This document shows positions 46,801-55,192 of a stretch of 64,000 nt of DNA, piece by piece. The DNA is taken from NCBI RefSeq assembly GCF_029633865.1, contig NC_079224.1, positions 19,545,395 through 19,609,394 on the forward strand, written 5' to 3'. A program made the translations under genes and the position numbers. The notes beneath the pieces were generated by a model. It made no database searches. It was not told the DNA's origin and worked only from the letters and a program-made list of their open reading frames with translations. How positions within the stretch are numbered: the stretch's first letter is position 1; each line of letters opens with the position of its first letter. The DNA is from Lampris incognitus. Taxonomy: Eukaryota; Chordata; Actinopteri; Lampriformes; Lampridae.

Positions 46801-47522
46801 TCTCATCAAATGCTATCTCTTTAAATGTCACTTGTACTAACAAATTGAAAAACTACAAAAAAAAAACTCATCGCTTTTTGTTGTTGTTGTTAACCAGCCA
46901 GGTTGCCAGAACTCAGAAAACATTTGTTGACAAGAAAAAATACGGTTAAAAAATATGGAATCTTTTCTTTGAATAGCTATCAATAACTCCCATAATGGAA
47001 CCCCCCCCCCCCAGGAAAATGATACATTTTCTTTGCCATAAAAAGATTTCGGTGGAGACGGACCCAGCGGGTTTATATTATTTTTTTCCTATTGCAATTT
47101 TACCCTTTAGAATGCTTTTCTATTGGAATCAGAAGAGAACTACAAGGAATGGATGGCTGTTTTGACAAAGCAGATCTAGGTTTCGTTTCCTCCCCTGCCC
47201 CTTAAATTAGTTGCACAGGAACTGACGGTGTGCGCTGTGCACCCCCGGATTTCACCAACGCAGCCGTGGTCATCAAACCGACTCCAATCACCTGATTACG
47301 CCTGGGTGCCCACTTTCCAAAGTTGCAGTTATTGGAACACTCTTGTCCCTTCAGTTGGATTTTATCGCGCAGAGCCCGGTGGAAAGTTTCGGTTTCGTTT
47401 TCCAGGAAGCTTCCCAGGCGTGTCTTCAGGTGGGCTAGAGCCAAGGTGGTTTTGATCCAGTTCTTATAACCGTCATCCTGAAACCTCCGAAAGGGATCCG
47501 TGGCGATGATAGTACTATCCAT
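22765..47522 (-). CDS. Gene B: CXorf38/HEPN-like domain fused to a long series of dsRNA-binding-like domains
   Basis: Twenty-five exons join to 4161 nt, 1386 residues, with GT-AG ends and matching phases. Exons: 47292-47522, 45105-45242, 44861-44986, 42922-43074, 41911-42096, 41477-41645, 40885-40989, 37158-37340, twelve cassette exons (listed separately), 26097-26294, 24865-25008, 24563-24700, 23954-24052, 22765-22871. Residues 1-278 align exon by exon with gene A and keep C-x2-C (CKVC) and RNQVMH (170-175). Residues about 279-334 form a glutamine-rich coiled coil. From 335 on, about ten dsRBD-like domains follow, with helix-1 ([11 protein letters not shown]) and helix-2 ([17 protein letters not shown]) signatures. 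The introns carry a LINE, a Penelope pair, SINEs and MITEs. Role inferred: dsRNA recognition coupled to an RNase-like module. Two shorter genes are possible, but phases 1/1 across 40885/37340 and one split dsRBD argue for one. Confidence 0.78.
22992..23440 (-). repeat. SINE family 1, full-length copy
   Basis: Reverse-oriented complete copy with head (minus-strand AGTGCAGCGGTCTATTCCGT), body and AATTGG tail. A C-run near 23072-23084 has expanded. It lies in the gene B intron between exons T and S. Confidence 0.8.
24091..24250. repeat. Two tandem copies of an 80-bp unit
   Basis: 24091-24170 and 24171-24250 are almost identical. They lie in the gene B intron just upstream (in gene orientation) of exon T. 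Confidence 0.9.
24262..24525. repeat. (GT)n followed by (GATA)n microsatellite
   Basis: GT repeats 24262-24330, then GATA/GAACGATA repeats to 24525, inside a gene B intron. Confidence 0.95.
24716..24856. repeat. Fish repeat tail and (GT)n tract
   Basis: AATTTTATTTGTATAGCCCA near 24737 is a repeat end common in fish genomes. It is followed by (GT)n at 24823-24856, just past the donor of exon V. Confidence 0.6.
25145..25410 (-). repeat. SINE family 3
   Basis: On the minus strand a tRNA-like head (TGGCTCAGGAGGTAGAGCGG, CCGGTTCGTTCCCC) leads into a body that ends in AAGCGCTATATAAATGCAGT. It lies in a gene B intron. Confidence 0.75.
25635..26023 (-). repeat. SINE family 2, full-length copy
   Basis: Same organisation as 21007-21416: head with GTGGTTAGCACAGTCGCC and GGGTTCGAGCCCC, body, and a GGATGGATGG tail. 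It lies in a gene B intron. Confidence 0.8.
26097..26294 (-). CDS. Gene B linker exon W
   Basis: A 198-nt exon, phase 1 in and out, encodes an acidic, serine/threonine-rich linker ([34 protein letters not shown]). Just upstream of its predicted acceptor the sequence still resembles the last codons of a Z exon (a KSGD counterpart of HQSGEE). It then meets the end of a transposon. W is probably the tail of an older Z exon whose front was lost. The acceptor choice (GGAGTAG) rests on phase alone. Confidence 0.5.
26338..26450 (-). repeat. SINE family 1 head adjoining a MITE end
   Basis: Carries the SINE head (GGTAGCATGGCTGTCTATTC on the minus strand) joined to the transposon end ACTTTGCGAAAGGTCAA. 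The same junction occurs at 33440-33567, so the two are copies of one duplicated segment. Confidence 0.7.
26981..27998 (-). CDS. Gene B dsRBD cassette 4 (X-Y-Z exons)
   Basis: Exons X 27861-27998, Y 27639-27764 and Z 26981-27262 keep the same lengths and phases. The introns are shorter than in cassettes 2 and 3 (Y-Z intron 376 bp against about 565 bp). Y reads [18 protein letters not shown] and differs slightly from the others, so this copy is older or escaped conversion. Confidence 0.78.
28786..29992 (-). CDS. Gene B dsRBD cassette 3 (X-Y-Z exons)
   Basis: Exons X 29855-29992, Y 29633-29758 and Z 28786-29067 keep 138, 126 and 282 nt, all phase 1. The repeat period to cassette 2 is 2210-2211 bp, including intron sequence, which shows a recent tandem duplication or gene conversion. 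Confidence 0.78.
30996..32203 (-). CDS. Gene B dsRBD cassette 2 (X-Y-Z exons)
   Basis: Exons X 32066-32203, Y 31844-31969 and Z 30996-31277 have the same lengths and phases as cassette 1. Y plus Z makes a canonical dsRBD with the lysine-rich [12 protein letters not shown] helix. The acceptor of Z reads CGAG instead of CCAG but keeps AG. Introns and exons are nearly identical to cassette 3 over about 2.2 kb. Confidence 0.78.
32656..33567 (-). repeat. SINE family 1 copy split by a MITE
   Basis: Tail and body at 32656-32991 and head at 33457-33567 are one SINE interrupted by the DNA transposon at 32992-33456. It lies in the gene B intron between cassettes 1 and 2. Confidence 0.8.
32992..33456. 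mobile_element. MITE inserted in a SINE
   Basis: The ends TTGACCTTTCGCAAAGT and ACTTTGCGAAAGGTCAA are exact inverted complements, each followed inward by a CCGCCCC/GGGGCGG block. The 465-bp interior has no transposase frame. CAATT flanks both sides and may be the target duplication. This is a non-autonomous DNA transposon of uncertain superfamily. Confidence 0.75.
34094..37058 (-). CDS. Gene B dsRBD cassette 1 (X-Y-Z exons)
   Basis: Exons X 36921-37058, Y 36699-36824 and Z 34094-34375 have lengths 138, 126 and 282 nt and are all phase 1 to phase 1. X gives the second half of a degenerate dsRBD (FFYSVTVAL). Y opens a new one ([30 protein letters not shown]). Z closes it ([18 protein letters not shown]) and opens the next ([17 protein letters not shown]). 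This is the most diverged cassette. The Y-Z intron is enlarged by two Penelope-like fragments and a SINE. Confidence 0.75.
34640..36430. mobile_element. Two Penelope-like element fragments, head to head
   Basis: On the plus strand from about 35885 to 36430 a GIY-YIG-type endonuclease region is visible ([34 protein letters not shown]), then a terminal repeat. On the minus strand from about 35885 to 34640 lies a second copy of the same parts ([20 protein letters not shown]), interrupted by a SINE. The two face outward and form an imperfect palindrome centred near 35885. Inverted or tandem terminal repeats are typical of Penelope-like retroelements. Both fragments lack most of the reverse transcriptase and are old. 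They sit in a gene B intron. Confidence 0.7.
35295..35690 (+). repeat. SINE family 1 inserted in a Penelope fragment
   Basis: Full-length plus-strand copy with head (GTGGCATGGCGGTCTATTGC) and AATTGGGGAGAAAAAG tail. CCACTG flanks both sides as a possible target duplication, and the host Penelope sequence continues across the insertion. Confidence 0.8.
37158..40989 (-). CDS. Gene B exons 7-8: first dsRNA-binding-like domain
   Basis: Exon 7 (40885-40989) encodes the first helix and strand ([26 protein letters not shown]). Exon 8 (37158-37340) supplies the rest ([31 protein letters not shown]). The split codon is G plus GG, so the phases agree. A complete RTE/Rex-like LINE (37500-40545) sits antisense in the intron between them. 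The donor at 37158 (GCAG/GTACCA) is chosen because it alone keeps phase 1 into the next exon. Confidence 0.75.
37500..40545 (+). mobile_element. Non-LTR retrotransposon (LINE), RTE/Rex-like, about full length
   Basis: On the plus strand an apurinic-type endonuclease region begins near 37625 ([16 protein letters not shown]) and continues ([24 protein letters not shown]). The reverse transcriptase follows ([51 protein letters not shown]). The end has a [17 protein letters not shown]-type C-terminus and a (GAAT)n tail at about 40530-40545. Several stops and frameshifts show it is inactive. The short simple-repeat tail suits the RTE/Rex3 group. It is antisense in gene B intron 7. Confidence 0.8.
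41477..47522 (-). CDS. Gene B exons 1-6: CXorf38-type (DUF4559) module and coiled coil
   Basis: Exons 1-5 begin and end in phase 0 as in gene A and give residues 1-278. Recognisable blocks are [18 protein letters not shown] (exon 1), [14 protein letters not shown] and [11 protein letters not shown] (exon 2), [10 protein letters not shown] (exon 3), [13 protein letters not shown] (exon 4) and [17 protein letters not shown] (exon 5). Exon 6 starts like gene A's last exon ([14 protein letters not shown] matches AFLQANRDLGELF). It then continues as a coiled coil ([15 protein letters not shown]) to a phase-1 donor instead of stopping. Confidence 0.85.
41660..41745. repeat. (CA)n microsatellite with CAGACA variants
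   Basis: CACG, CAGACA and CA repeats directly upstream (minus strand) of the acceptor of gene B exon 6. Confidence 0.9.
43581..43690. repeat. Imperfect hairpin element
   Basis: CTTTCACATTGGCCAAAAAA and the later TTTTTTGGCCAGTGTGAAAG are inverted complements with one mismatch. Inner blocks (CCCTGCTAACATCCGCC and GGCAGACATTAGCAGGG) also pair. It looks like a small fold-back MITE in a gene B intron. Confidence 0.65.
43803..43874. repeat. (GT)n microsatellite
   Basis: Thirty-six GT units, abutting a reverse SINE family 1 copy. Confidence 0.95.
43877..44263 (-). repeat. SINE family 1 copy
   Basis: Reverse-oriented body and head with the usual blocks (CCAATTACCCCATTCTTCCG, GATACATGTGGAGTCGC, GACCAAGCCGGCGGTAACAC). 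It lies in the gene B intron between exons 3 and 4. Confidence 0.75.
45243..47291 (-). other. Gene B intron 1
   Basis: Mostly AT-rich with no coding exon recognised. It includes CCTAAC-rich sequence (46330-46380) between ends reading CTGTTTCCCC (46259) and GGGGAAACAG (46450), perhaps a small MITE, and a C-run near 47000-47011. Confidence 0.5.
47385..47396 (-). promoter_or_regulatory. ISRE-like motif inside gene B exon 1
   Basis: On the minus strand GAAACCGAAACT matches the interferon-stimulated response element core GAAANNGAAACT exactly, and another GAAAAC lies directly before it. It falls in coding sequence about 130 bp after the start codon, so it may be chance or a downstream promoter element. 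Confidence 0.25.
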
Positions 47523-47818
47523 CTTTCCAGAGCGTGAATGGATTTCTGTTATTTCGCCGAGTGACCGATGACGACTTCACACAACACTGTAAACACCGCC
47601 GAAGAGCCGCTGCGGCGTCTGACTTGCCGGGGCAAAACTCTCTCCGGTACATCAGAAAGGGCAATACGTATCCATCCTAACATCCACCCACCCCGAAATC
47701 GACACTCCCAAATTTATTAAGGATACCGTCGCAACAACAGTATACTCCAAATCTGGTGCAAATGCAGCACTCCACTCCACACGTTCAAGCGTCACAAGCC
47801 CATGACGACACAGGATTC
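47523..47818. other. Gene B upstream flank
   Basis: Probable 5' UTR and promoter region of gene B. It is moderately GC-rich just before the start codon, with no clear TATA box. Confidence 0.3.
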
Positions 47819-48597
47819 ACAGGCGGCGCCAAGGAGGGGTTTAGGGGTGCTGTAGGGGTGCCCCAGATACCCATAGCACCCCCCTAAGCTAGCAGCCCCA
47901 AGAAATTTCTGTGGTGTATTTTTAATTCTTAATGTGGGAATACTATAATTTATAATATGAAAAATGAATAAACACATTAATAAAACAGACCGATTATTTT
48001 TAGACCAAAAAAAACAACATAAAAGCCAACACAGGGGATCTGATTTGGCCAATGGACGCAATACGCATTGAAATTTTAACCTTATTTCCACTTCCTGTTA
48101 GCCAGAGCACAATTTTTTGGCAATTTGTTTTGTTATGAAGATATCGAATAGTAGCTACGTGCATGATTTTTTGCCCCCTCCTCTGTTGCCTATTATACAT
48201 TTGGTACATTTGGTGGTTGAGGCACAAATTCTGACTCCTTATAGTTATCTCTATGCGACGCTCATTCATATATAACATTAGGTCGATGGAACAGAATACT
48301 GTAGCTTCATTAGTCGAGGTGTTGGTAACTGGCAGCATGTGTTTGTGATCTTAGAACGCAGGCAGGCTTGTGAGCCTTACTTCTACGTATATCCCCTGAG
48401 CTGAATATCTCGCCTTGAATGACATTGTAACTGTGGAGGAGCGGGTACTGCGTATGTAATTGTGTCGCGGGTGCTGCAGTATTGAACTGTGGCGACTGGC
48501 ATATTATTGGGAAACCCTGAATTTCTGAGCACCCTCACTGAAAAGTCGAGCAACTCCATAGCACCAGCAAAAGGAAAAACTCTGGCGCCACCAGTGC
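47819..48597. mobile_element. Probable non-autonomous hAT-like element
   Basis: The left end CAGGCGGCGCCA and the right end TGGCGCCACCAGTG are inverted counterparts of the CAG-rich ends common in fish hAT elements, followed inside by GGGGTGCTGTAGGGGTGC. The interior is AT-rich without a recognisable transposase. Confidence 0.4.
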
Positions 48598-48624
48598 GAG
48601 GTGTTATAACACTACTTTGATTTT

Positions 48625-48629
<5 letters not shown>

Positions 48630-48662
<33 letters not shown>
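48630..48662. repeat. (TA)n microsatellite
   Basis: About sixteen TA units followed by a T-run. Confidence 0.9.
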
Positions 48663-48667
<5 letters not shown>

Positions 48668-48671
48668 TTTT

Positions 48672-48712
48672 TGTAACGACCATGGATGACTAGACTCGCA
48701 AGCCCTTGGCCA
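48672..48712 (+). repeat. Fragment of the TRIM-like LTR
   Basis: TGTAACGACCATGGATGACT and the following ACTCGCAAGCCCTTGGC match the start of the LTR at 50266. The rest is missing here. Confidence 0.65.
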
Positions 48713-48838
48713 GTGTTACTCTTTACGCGGCTCGCGAGACTTTGTTTTGCACCTCATATAGATCCACTGATAACAATAAGAACATAGCTATAACTTACTT
48801 CTACAGGTTCCGTTTGTGTCCTGTTTTAGCACATTGAA

Positions 48839-49444
48839 ATGAATTATCCAGCAGATGGCAGCATACTGAGGAAGCTTGAGGACCCACACTGGATATTACA
48901 GCTGACACTCCTCACTGACATAACATCCCAGCTGAATTCCCTTAACCTCCAACTCCAAAGAAAAGGGAAGCACCCAGGTAATATGCTAAGAGCAGTCACT
49001 GCTTTCCAGCACAAGATCACCACTGTCTTCATGCCCGACAGAGAATTTCTTCACTCTCCCAATCTAAGAGCCTGCACAACTGCTAACCCTGATCTACTGC
49101 AACATTTTGACTGTGATGAATTTGAAGGCATATGGGAGGAAATAAGAAATGGATTTGAAAGGAGATTTCGAGATGTTGTGGGGTATAGGGAGCTTTTCAA
49201 TTTCATTGAGAACCCTTTTAATGTGTCATTGTCAAGCCTTACACCTGCACTGAAAAACCTTTGTCCAGACCTGGCTGTAATACAGAGTGAGATTACTGAG
49301 CTGCAGGTCAACGATGTACTGAAAACTGAGCTCAGATCAGGCGTTGCTTATTTCTGGAGCATGGTCCCAGCCTCGGATTATCCACATTTAAAGCTTTGTG
49401 TGCAGAAGGTAATGAGCTTTTTTTGTGAGCACTTACTCATATGA
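48839..49444 (+). pseudogene. hAT transposase fragment (GTF2IRD2/ZBED-like C-terminal region)
   Basis: A 201-codon frame contains WILQLTLLTDITSQLNSLNL, LRAVTAFQHKITTVF and later a conserved-looking acidic stretch (FIENPFNV). The DIT-x-LN-x-LN pattern is typical of the helical part of hAT transposases and of the host genes derived from them. Only this C-terminal block is present. There is no BED finger and the end of the dimerisation domain is missing, so it is a remnant. Confidence 0.7.
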
Positions 49445-50052
49445 GGCAACGTTTTCTATAATGAGCATTGTCAAAAGAAAACATAGAAGTAGGCTTACAC
49501 ACGTGCATCTTGATTGTTTGACTAGCATTGCAACCACTAACTACAAGTTTTGCATGGAGAAAGTCAAGGGACAGCTAAAACATATGAGAGCCTCAACATA
49601 TTGATGTTATGTATTTTGCATGGAGAAAGTCAAGGGACAGTTAAAACACATGAGAGCCTCAACACATTGATACAAATATAACAGAGAAAAATACTTTTTT
49701 CATCTCTATTGTTAGCCAATATATACATTTTTGTGAAATTTTTTTTCATGTTAATAATGCTTATGTATAATTGTATATGTACGTGCATACATAAGATGGG
49801 TTCCACTCCCAGCCTTGCAAACAAGTATACATTTTAGTAATGCAATGTAATTACTAATTGAGAATAAAAAGAGATGTAAGGATGGAAAGCATGGTACTAT
49901 ATATTTTTTAAACATACACAAAGATGGTAAATATCTTGAGAGTGATGATTAAAAAAAAAACACCCGAGTTATATCTGCAATCTCTTGCTCTTTGAGGAAT
50001 GGTCTTACTCATAAGTGGCTCTCCTAAGAAAATTAGTGAGTACCACTGTGGT
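49445..50052. other. Gene-free AT-rich stretch with a 66-bp tandem duplication
   Basis: 49551-49616 and 49617-49682 are near-identical tandem copies beginning TGCATGGAGAAAGTCAAGGG. The remainder is AT-rich with nothing recognised. Confidence 0.6.
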
Positions 50053-50668
50053 CTTGGCTAACGGGTCAGACCCTTTAGTTGACTGGTTAGCACAGACCAA
50101 GGGCGACCCGGGTTCGCTTCCCGGCTGCGGCGGAATCCCAGCTGGCCCCCGAATTCACTACATTGGTGTCACAAGTGGGATAGTGAGACTGTGAGGCCAT
50201 CTGAAGTGCGTGCGCCCAGAGGCATGAGGGAGCTGATCTCCGTGCTTCCCAAAAGAGGGGGGTAGTGTAACGACCATGGATGACTAGACTCGCTAGCCCT
50301 TAGCTAACGGCTCAGACCCTTTAGTCGACTGGTTAACATAGTCTCCCGTGGTGCGGGAGACACGGGTTCACGTCTCAGTTGTGGCGGTTCCCGGGCTAAC
50401 CCCCGAATTCGCTACATTGGTATCAAAAGTGGGACGGTGAGACCGTAAGGCCATCGGGAGCGTGAGCACCCAGAGGTGTGAGGGAGCTGATATGCTGAAG
50501 TGCAGGGACACGCATGCCGAAAGAGGGAGGTAGTGTAACGAACATGGATGACTAGACTCGCTAGCCCTTGGCTAACGGGTAGGACCCTTTAGTTGACTGA
50601 TTAGCACAGTCGCTCCGGGTTCGCTTCCCGGCTGCAGCGGAATCCCGGCTGCCCCCTGAATTCGCTAA
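50053..50668 (+). mobile_element. Fossil TRIM-like element: three LTRs and two internal segments in tandem
   Basis: Order: LTR (50053-50162, front missing), internal segment (50163-50265), LTR (50266-50416), internal segment (50417-50533), LTR (50534-50668, end damaged). The intact LTR is 151 bp, starts TGTAACGACC and ends GAATTCGCTACA. Each internal segment opens with a primer-binding-like TTGGTGTCACAAGTGGGA or TTGGTATCAAAAGTGGGA. Each closes with a purine tract (AAAAGAGGGGGG, AAAGAGGGAGG) directly before the next LTR. It has no coding capacity, as in terminal-repeat retrotransposons in miniature. Tandem LTR-internal-LTR arrays arise by recombination between LTRs. It is moderately diverged. 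Confidence 0.6.
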
Positions 50669-51074
50669 CGACCCTTAAAAACATGAGTATTCAGTATTAC
50701 AGAAGATTTGGAAAAAGTAATGAATGAAATGGGCCATGATAACCTTTCAATATCGGTTCAGCTCCTGTCCGAGTACAGACATGTTCACAGTCATATCACC
50801 ATGAAAGAGAGTCGTGTGGGGTCATTTAGATAGGGCCAGGTGGAACCCACTTGAATTGTGGCCTTCCTCTTGGCAATACATTAATCAGGTCGATAGGTCA
50901 GCAGTCTGACAACATTTGCCATGTTATATGAAACCCGTCATCATTACCTTTTACTGAATATTTCCACAGTAAGGGTTCTTTTTGTTTCTTATTTAATTTA
51001 AGAAAACTATTCACCAACATTAAACAGATCCATTTTCTGATAAACGTCTAAGTAATGTCCACTGTATTGTCCAT

Positions 51075-51181
<107 letters not shown>

Positions 51182-51457
51182 CAAAATGCATTTCCGGCCC
51201 TATAGCCCCAGCTTATCTGCTTGGTATGGACTATACATTATTATATGTACCATTCTCTGCACGCTTAATAAAACAGAGTGAAGAAAGTTGTGGTCATCAA
51301 AACAATTCTATCAAATCCATTTACATGCCCTACACATACCAATGCAGAAAATTTCAGCCCGTCTCTTATCCCGTCCTTTCCCTTACTCTTCATTCCTCCC
51401 CCTCACATTTTGTAGAGGGAAACTATCAACATTTAAACAAAAAGTTTCTGAGGAAAT

Positions 51458-52142
51458 AAACCCTTCAAACCTGCCTATTCAGTTTGTGTTGGAATGTGAA
51501 GGGTTAAATGAAACAAGCCCCTTTGTCTCCCTATCAGAATTTTTGTGCCCCTGCAGTTCCTGGGGGGGGGGGTGCTATGCTTTCACCTCTGTGATTGGTG
51601 GTCCAGCTATAATTTTACAGAGGTCCAAGCAATTTTCAAATGACAGCCAAAGTAATCAATGATATTTTCCCTCTAAATGGGTGGGCTTTGTTATTGCTAA
51701 CTTCATCACAAGTTCTGCCTGCTGCGGGGAAACACAAATCACAAGCTAGTGGAAAAAAAACCATAGATAAAATAGCTAGCTAGCCTGTTGGTTCACCCTT
51801 CAAACATGCCTATTCAGTTTGTGTTGGAATGTAAAGGATTAAATGAAACAAGCCCTTTTTGTCTCCCTATCAGAGTTTTTGTGCCTCTGCAGTTGCTGGG
51901 AAAAAATGCTATGCTTTCTGCTCTGTGATTGGTGGTCCAGCTATAATTTTACAGAGGTCCAAGCAATGAGAGTATTTTCAAATGACAACAAAATTAATCA
52001 ATCATATCTTCCCTCTAAATGGGTGGGCTTTGTTATTGCTAACTTTATGACAAGTGCTGCCCGTTGGCCGGAAACACAAATCACAAGCTAGCGGAAAAAA
52101 ACAACACAGATAAAACAGCATCTAGCTAGCTTGTTGGTTCAC
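51458..52142. repeat. Tandem duplication of a ~340-bp unit
   Basis: 51458-51797 and 51798-52142 share most of their sequence in the same order (CTATTCAGTTTGTGTTGGAA, TGATTGGTGGTCCAGC, AATGGGTGGGCTTTG, CTAGCTAG near the end). The second copy runs straight into a short coding exon at 52144. Confidence 0.85.
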
Positions 52143-52143
52143 G

Positions 52144-52268
52144 ATGGAAGCTGCGAGTAACGTTACCGCTAGTGAGAACATTGTTGCGAATTTGTTATCT
52201 ATGCCGTTTTCAAGATTAACTTTGAATAAAAAGTTGGGAGTTAATTGGCAAAAGAAGGGCTTAACTTG
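52144..52268 (+). pseudogene. Possible first exon of a TTF/ZMYM-type hAT-like transposase gene
   Basis: ATG opens MEAASNVTASENIVANLL, then FSRLTLNKKLGVN, ending at a good donor (TTG/GTAAGTC). The LNxKL pattern recalls the start of ZMYM1-like hAT-derived proteins. No following exon is found before gene A, so it is a stranded 5' fragment. Identity is tentative. Confidence 0.35.
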
Positions 52269-53088
52269 GTAAGTCATTTAAAATCTAACAGGCCGCCGTG
52301 CCAACTGATTTTATTCTGGCCACTGCTGACAGTTTTGTATATGTTAAGGTTTATTTGGGAAAACGGTCATTATAAAGAATTACCGGTCAATCTGTAAATT
52401 TACCAACTCAGCAGTCATTATGCACATTTACCATAACATATATTTAATAGGCTGCTGTGCAAATCAAATAATGTTATTTATTAATAATATTGCTTGTTTG
52501 TGGTGATGGGTTCCCAAAATGCCATGATCACGGTTCACTGTCCATGGTTCTGAAGTGGCTGTCACTAATGGTTGCTTGGTTGTGTGTGCACTGTCTTGAT
52601 GTGTAAGCTAACATGGAATGTTGTTGGTTTTGTGTGGTAGGAAGGAGTGGCTGTCATGCGTTTTGTACCCTGGCCAATTGTCACCATGTTCTGCTGAAGT
52701 GCACACACAGCTTGGGTGATGATGCGATTATCTCTAAAGAGGATTTATTTTTTGCTTTAGAAATTAGCTGTTTTTTGTTTCGGTGATAACTCTCAATCTC
52801 TCCATGCTGTTTGCTCACTGCATATAGCTAAGGCTGGAATAGTGCCTCAATTTTTGTTTCAGAGCTGGGACTGTCATAGGTAACTTTTGTAGTATTATAG
52901 GAGAGGACACAGTAAGCCAGGCTGGTAGTTTGTTTTTCTCCCTGATGAGGGAAGGCGGGGGGGGGGGGGGGGTCAGAGGGCCAAGGTGTAAGAGTCATGG
53001 TTTGGGCTAAAGGCCCCCAAGCCACAGGGATACACAGCTGTCAAACATTTCTCTCCTACTTCTCCTCAACCCTTTCTTCCGCTTCTCC
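52269..53088 (-). other. 3' flank of gene A
   Basis: No coding sequence. A minus-strand AATAAA at 52744-52749, about 340 nt past the gene A stop codon, is a candidate polyadenylation signal. A G-run lies at 52959-52972. Confidence 0.4.
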
Positions 53089-54834
53089 TCATAGTCTGGT
53101 CTCCGCTGAGCTGATGGCTTGAAGCTCTGTAGAGAACAGCTCCCCCAGGTCTCTGTTGGCCTGCAGGAAAGCACTCAGCCTCAGTAACTGCTCTGTGTCC
53201 TGAGAGAGGAAAAAGAGACAGCGGCAAAGAGGAAAATTCAATGGAAGTCATATAACATGGCTCTTGTTTTGTAAGTCAATATGTGTGTGTGTATTTAGAT
53301 ATGTTTCAGTTCTTCACACCCGTGTCTCTGTATCATCCAGCAGCTCATCCAGCTTCTCTCTTAGCAACTCAACTTCCCATTGGCTGATTGAGTTGGCACT
53401 GGCCTCCCAATCTCTGACAGAGTCTGATTCAAATCCGTCCAGGGGGGTTGCGTCGACGCGGTCCAACCCAGAGATACATATTGACCAATCAGCTGTCAGC
53501 ATCTGTAGAAACACGTGCGAGCACATGCACACAACACGCACACAAGAGTGAATTCACTTAACGTGAAAATAAGTCTGATAAATGCCACATGTTCACCTCA
53601 GGTTCAAGTTGTTGGCCACATTCTCAGGCTAGCATCACACCTCGTTTTGTTTTATGTTTCTGTAGTACAGAGATGTTGCCTCATAGCATTATAGATTTCA
53701 GCAGTCATCATAGCCTGGCAAGGGTATGAATCCTTTTTTGGATGGGATGAAATCATATTCATACCAAATAGCCGCAAATAATAAACATGTCTTGTTACCG
53801 AGAGAAAAGTATGAAATAACTGATTTTTGATGGGAATGTAATAAACTAAGCTTTGTGTGGTCATGTTGTGATTACAAGCTGCTTCGGCTACTTCTTGACA
53901 TTGGGCCTTCATCATATCCGCTCACTTAAATGTTCGCTGGTGCGGGTGGCAATAAACAATGTTTTAATGGAGCGTTTTGGATGTTTTTTTCCTTCAGTCT
54001 GAGCCAAATTGAGAAGGACTGTATTCAGAAATAGGTAGACATTACTACTTGTTCACTCAGTCACTAACAGTGCTGTTTTCAGCTGGTCTGCCCACCCCTT
54101 GGACCTCCACATCTGACGGAGACTGGGGAGGCATCAGAAGAGCTGCGACTGCAGCAAGTGGTGCGTGTACTCCTTGGCAAATTCTTCAGTTTTATTTCTG
54201 CTTCAAGTTGGTTTTGCTTATCTCCCCCCAACCAGCCACGATTAAATAATATTGATTCCATTCTCTACATAAACCTTACATAAAACTTTTATTTACATGG
54301 AGCCAGAACCAGATTTGTTGGAGATATTTGGTTATAGGACACGATTGCCTAAAGCCTAGGTCTAAAAGGCAATTTAAGCCTAGCTTTGATATAAATTCCT
54401 GTGTAAGACAAAATTATTTAGCAGTTTAAAAACACATTTCCCCTTCATGGGTATCTTCTTCATTAGTATTCTTGGTATTAGGGATATTTTAGACATAATC
54501 ATATATTCACATTGAGGCATAGCCAACTTACCCACGGGGATAATTAAATTTTTATCTAATCTAACGTTAATCAAATAGCCCAGTACACACTCTTATGCTT
54601 CATCGGAGAACCCCTTGTTTCTATTAATTTCTATGAACTCAAAAGCAATCTCGTGGATCTCCTCCTTGTTCATAAGGAAACCCCTCCATGCTGGAGAAGT
54701 GATGGTTTCAGAGAGCTCTGTCTAGTCCTTCTACCCCTCCCTGTCAAAATCCTTCATTTTGGGAAGGTGAGTGTCTTTGGTTTCTTCCCGGTATCCACCA
54801 ACACTCCCATATGTATGTGTGTGTGTATATATAT

Positions 54835-54930
<96 letters not shown>

Positions 54931-55148
54931 GTAGTGTTTTTTTTTCTAAAACCGTCAATGGTGTTTTATATATATAGACAGATAGATAGATAGATGATAG
55001 ATATATAGAGATATATAGAGACGTATATAGATGTTTATAGGCTCCAGCGTCCCGCGACCCTGAGAGCAGGATAAGCGGTTTAGATAATGGATGGATGGAT
55101 ATGTATATGAAAATAAATAAATAAACAAATAAATAAACAAATAAATAA

Positions 55149-55192
<44 letters not shown>

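Noticed and set aside
48000-48338. 112-codon minus-strand frame
   Set aside because: It lies inside a probable non-autonomous hAT-like element, is AT-rich, and has no recognisable domain.
50060-50400. Possible tRNA genes (B-box-like GGTTCGCTTCC)
   Set aside because: There is no complete acceptor stem or anticodon arm, and the sequence repeats inside TRIM-like LTRs.
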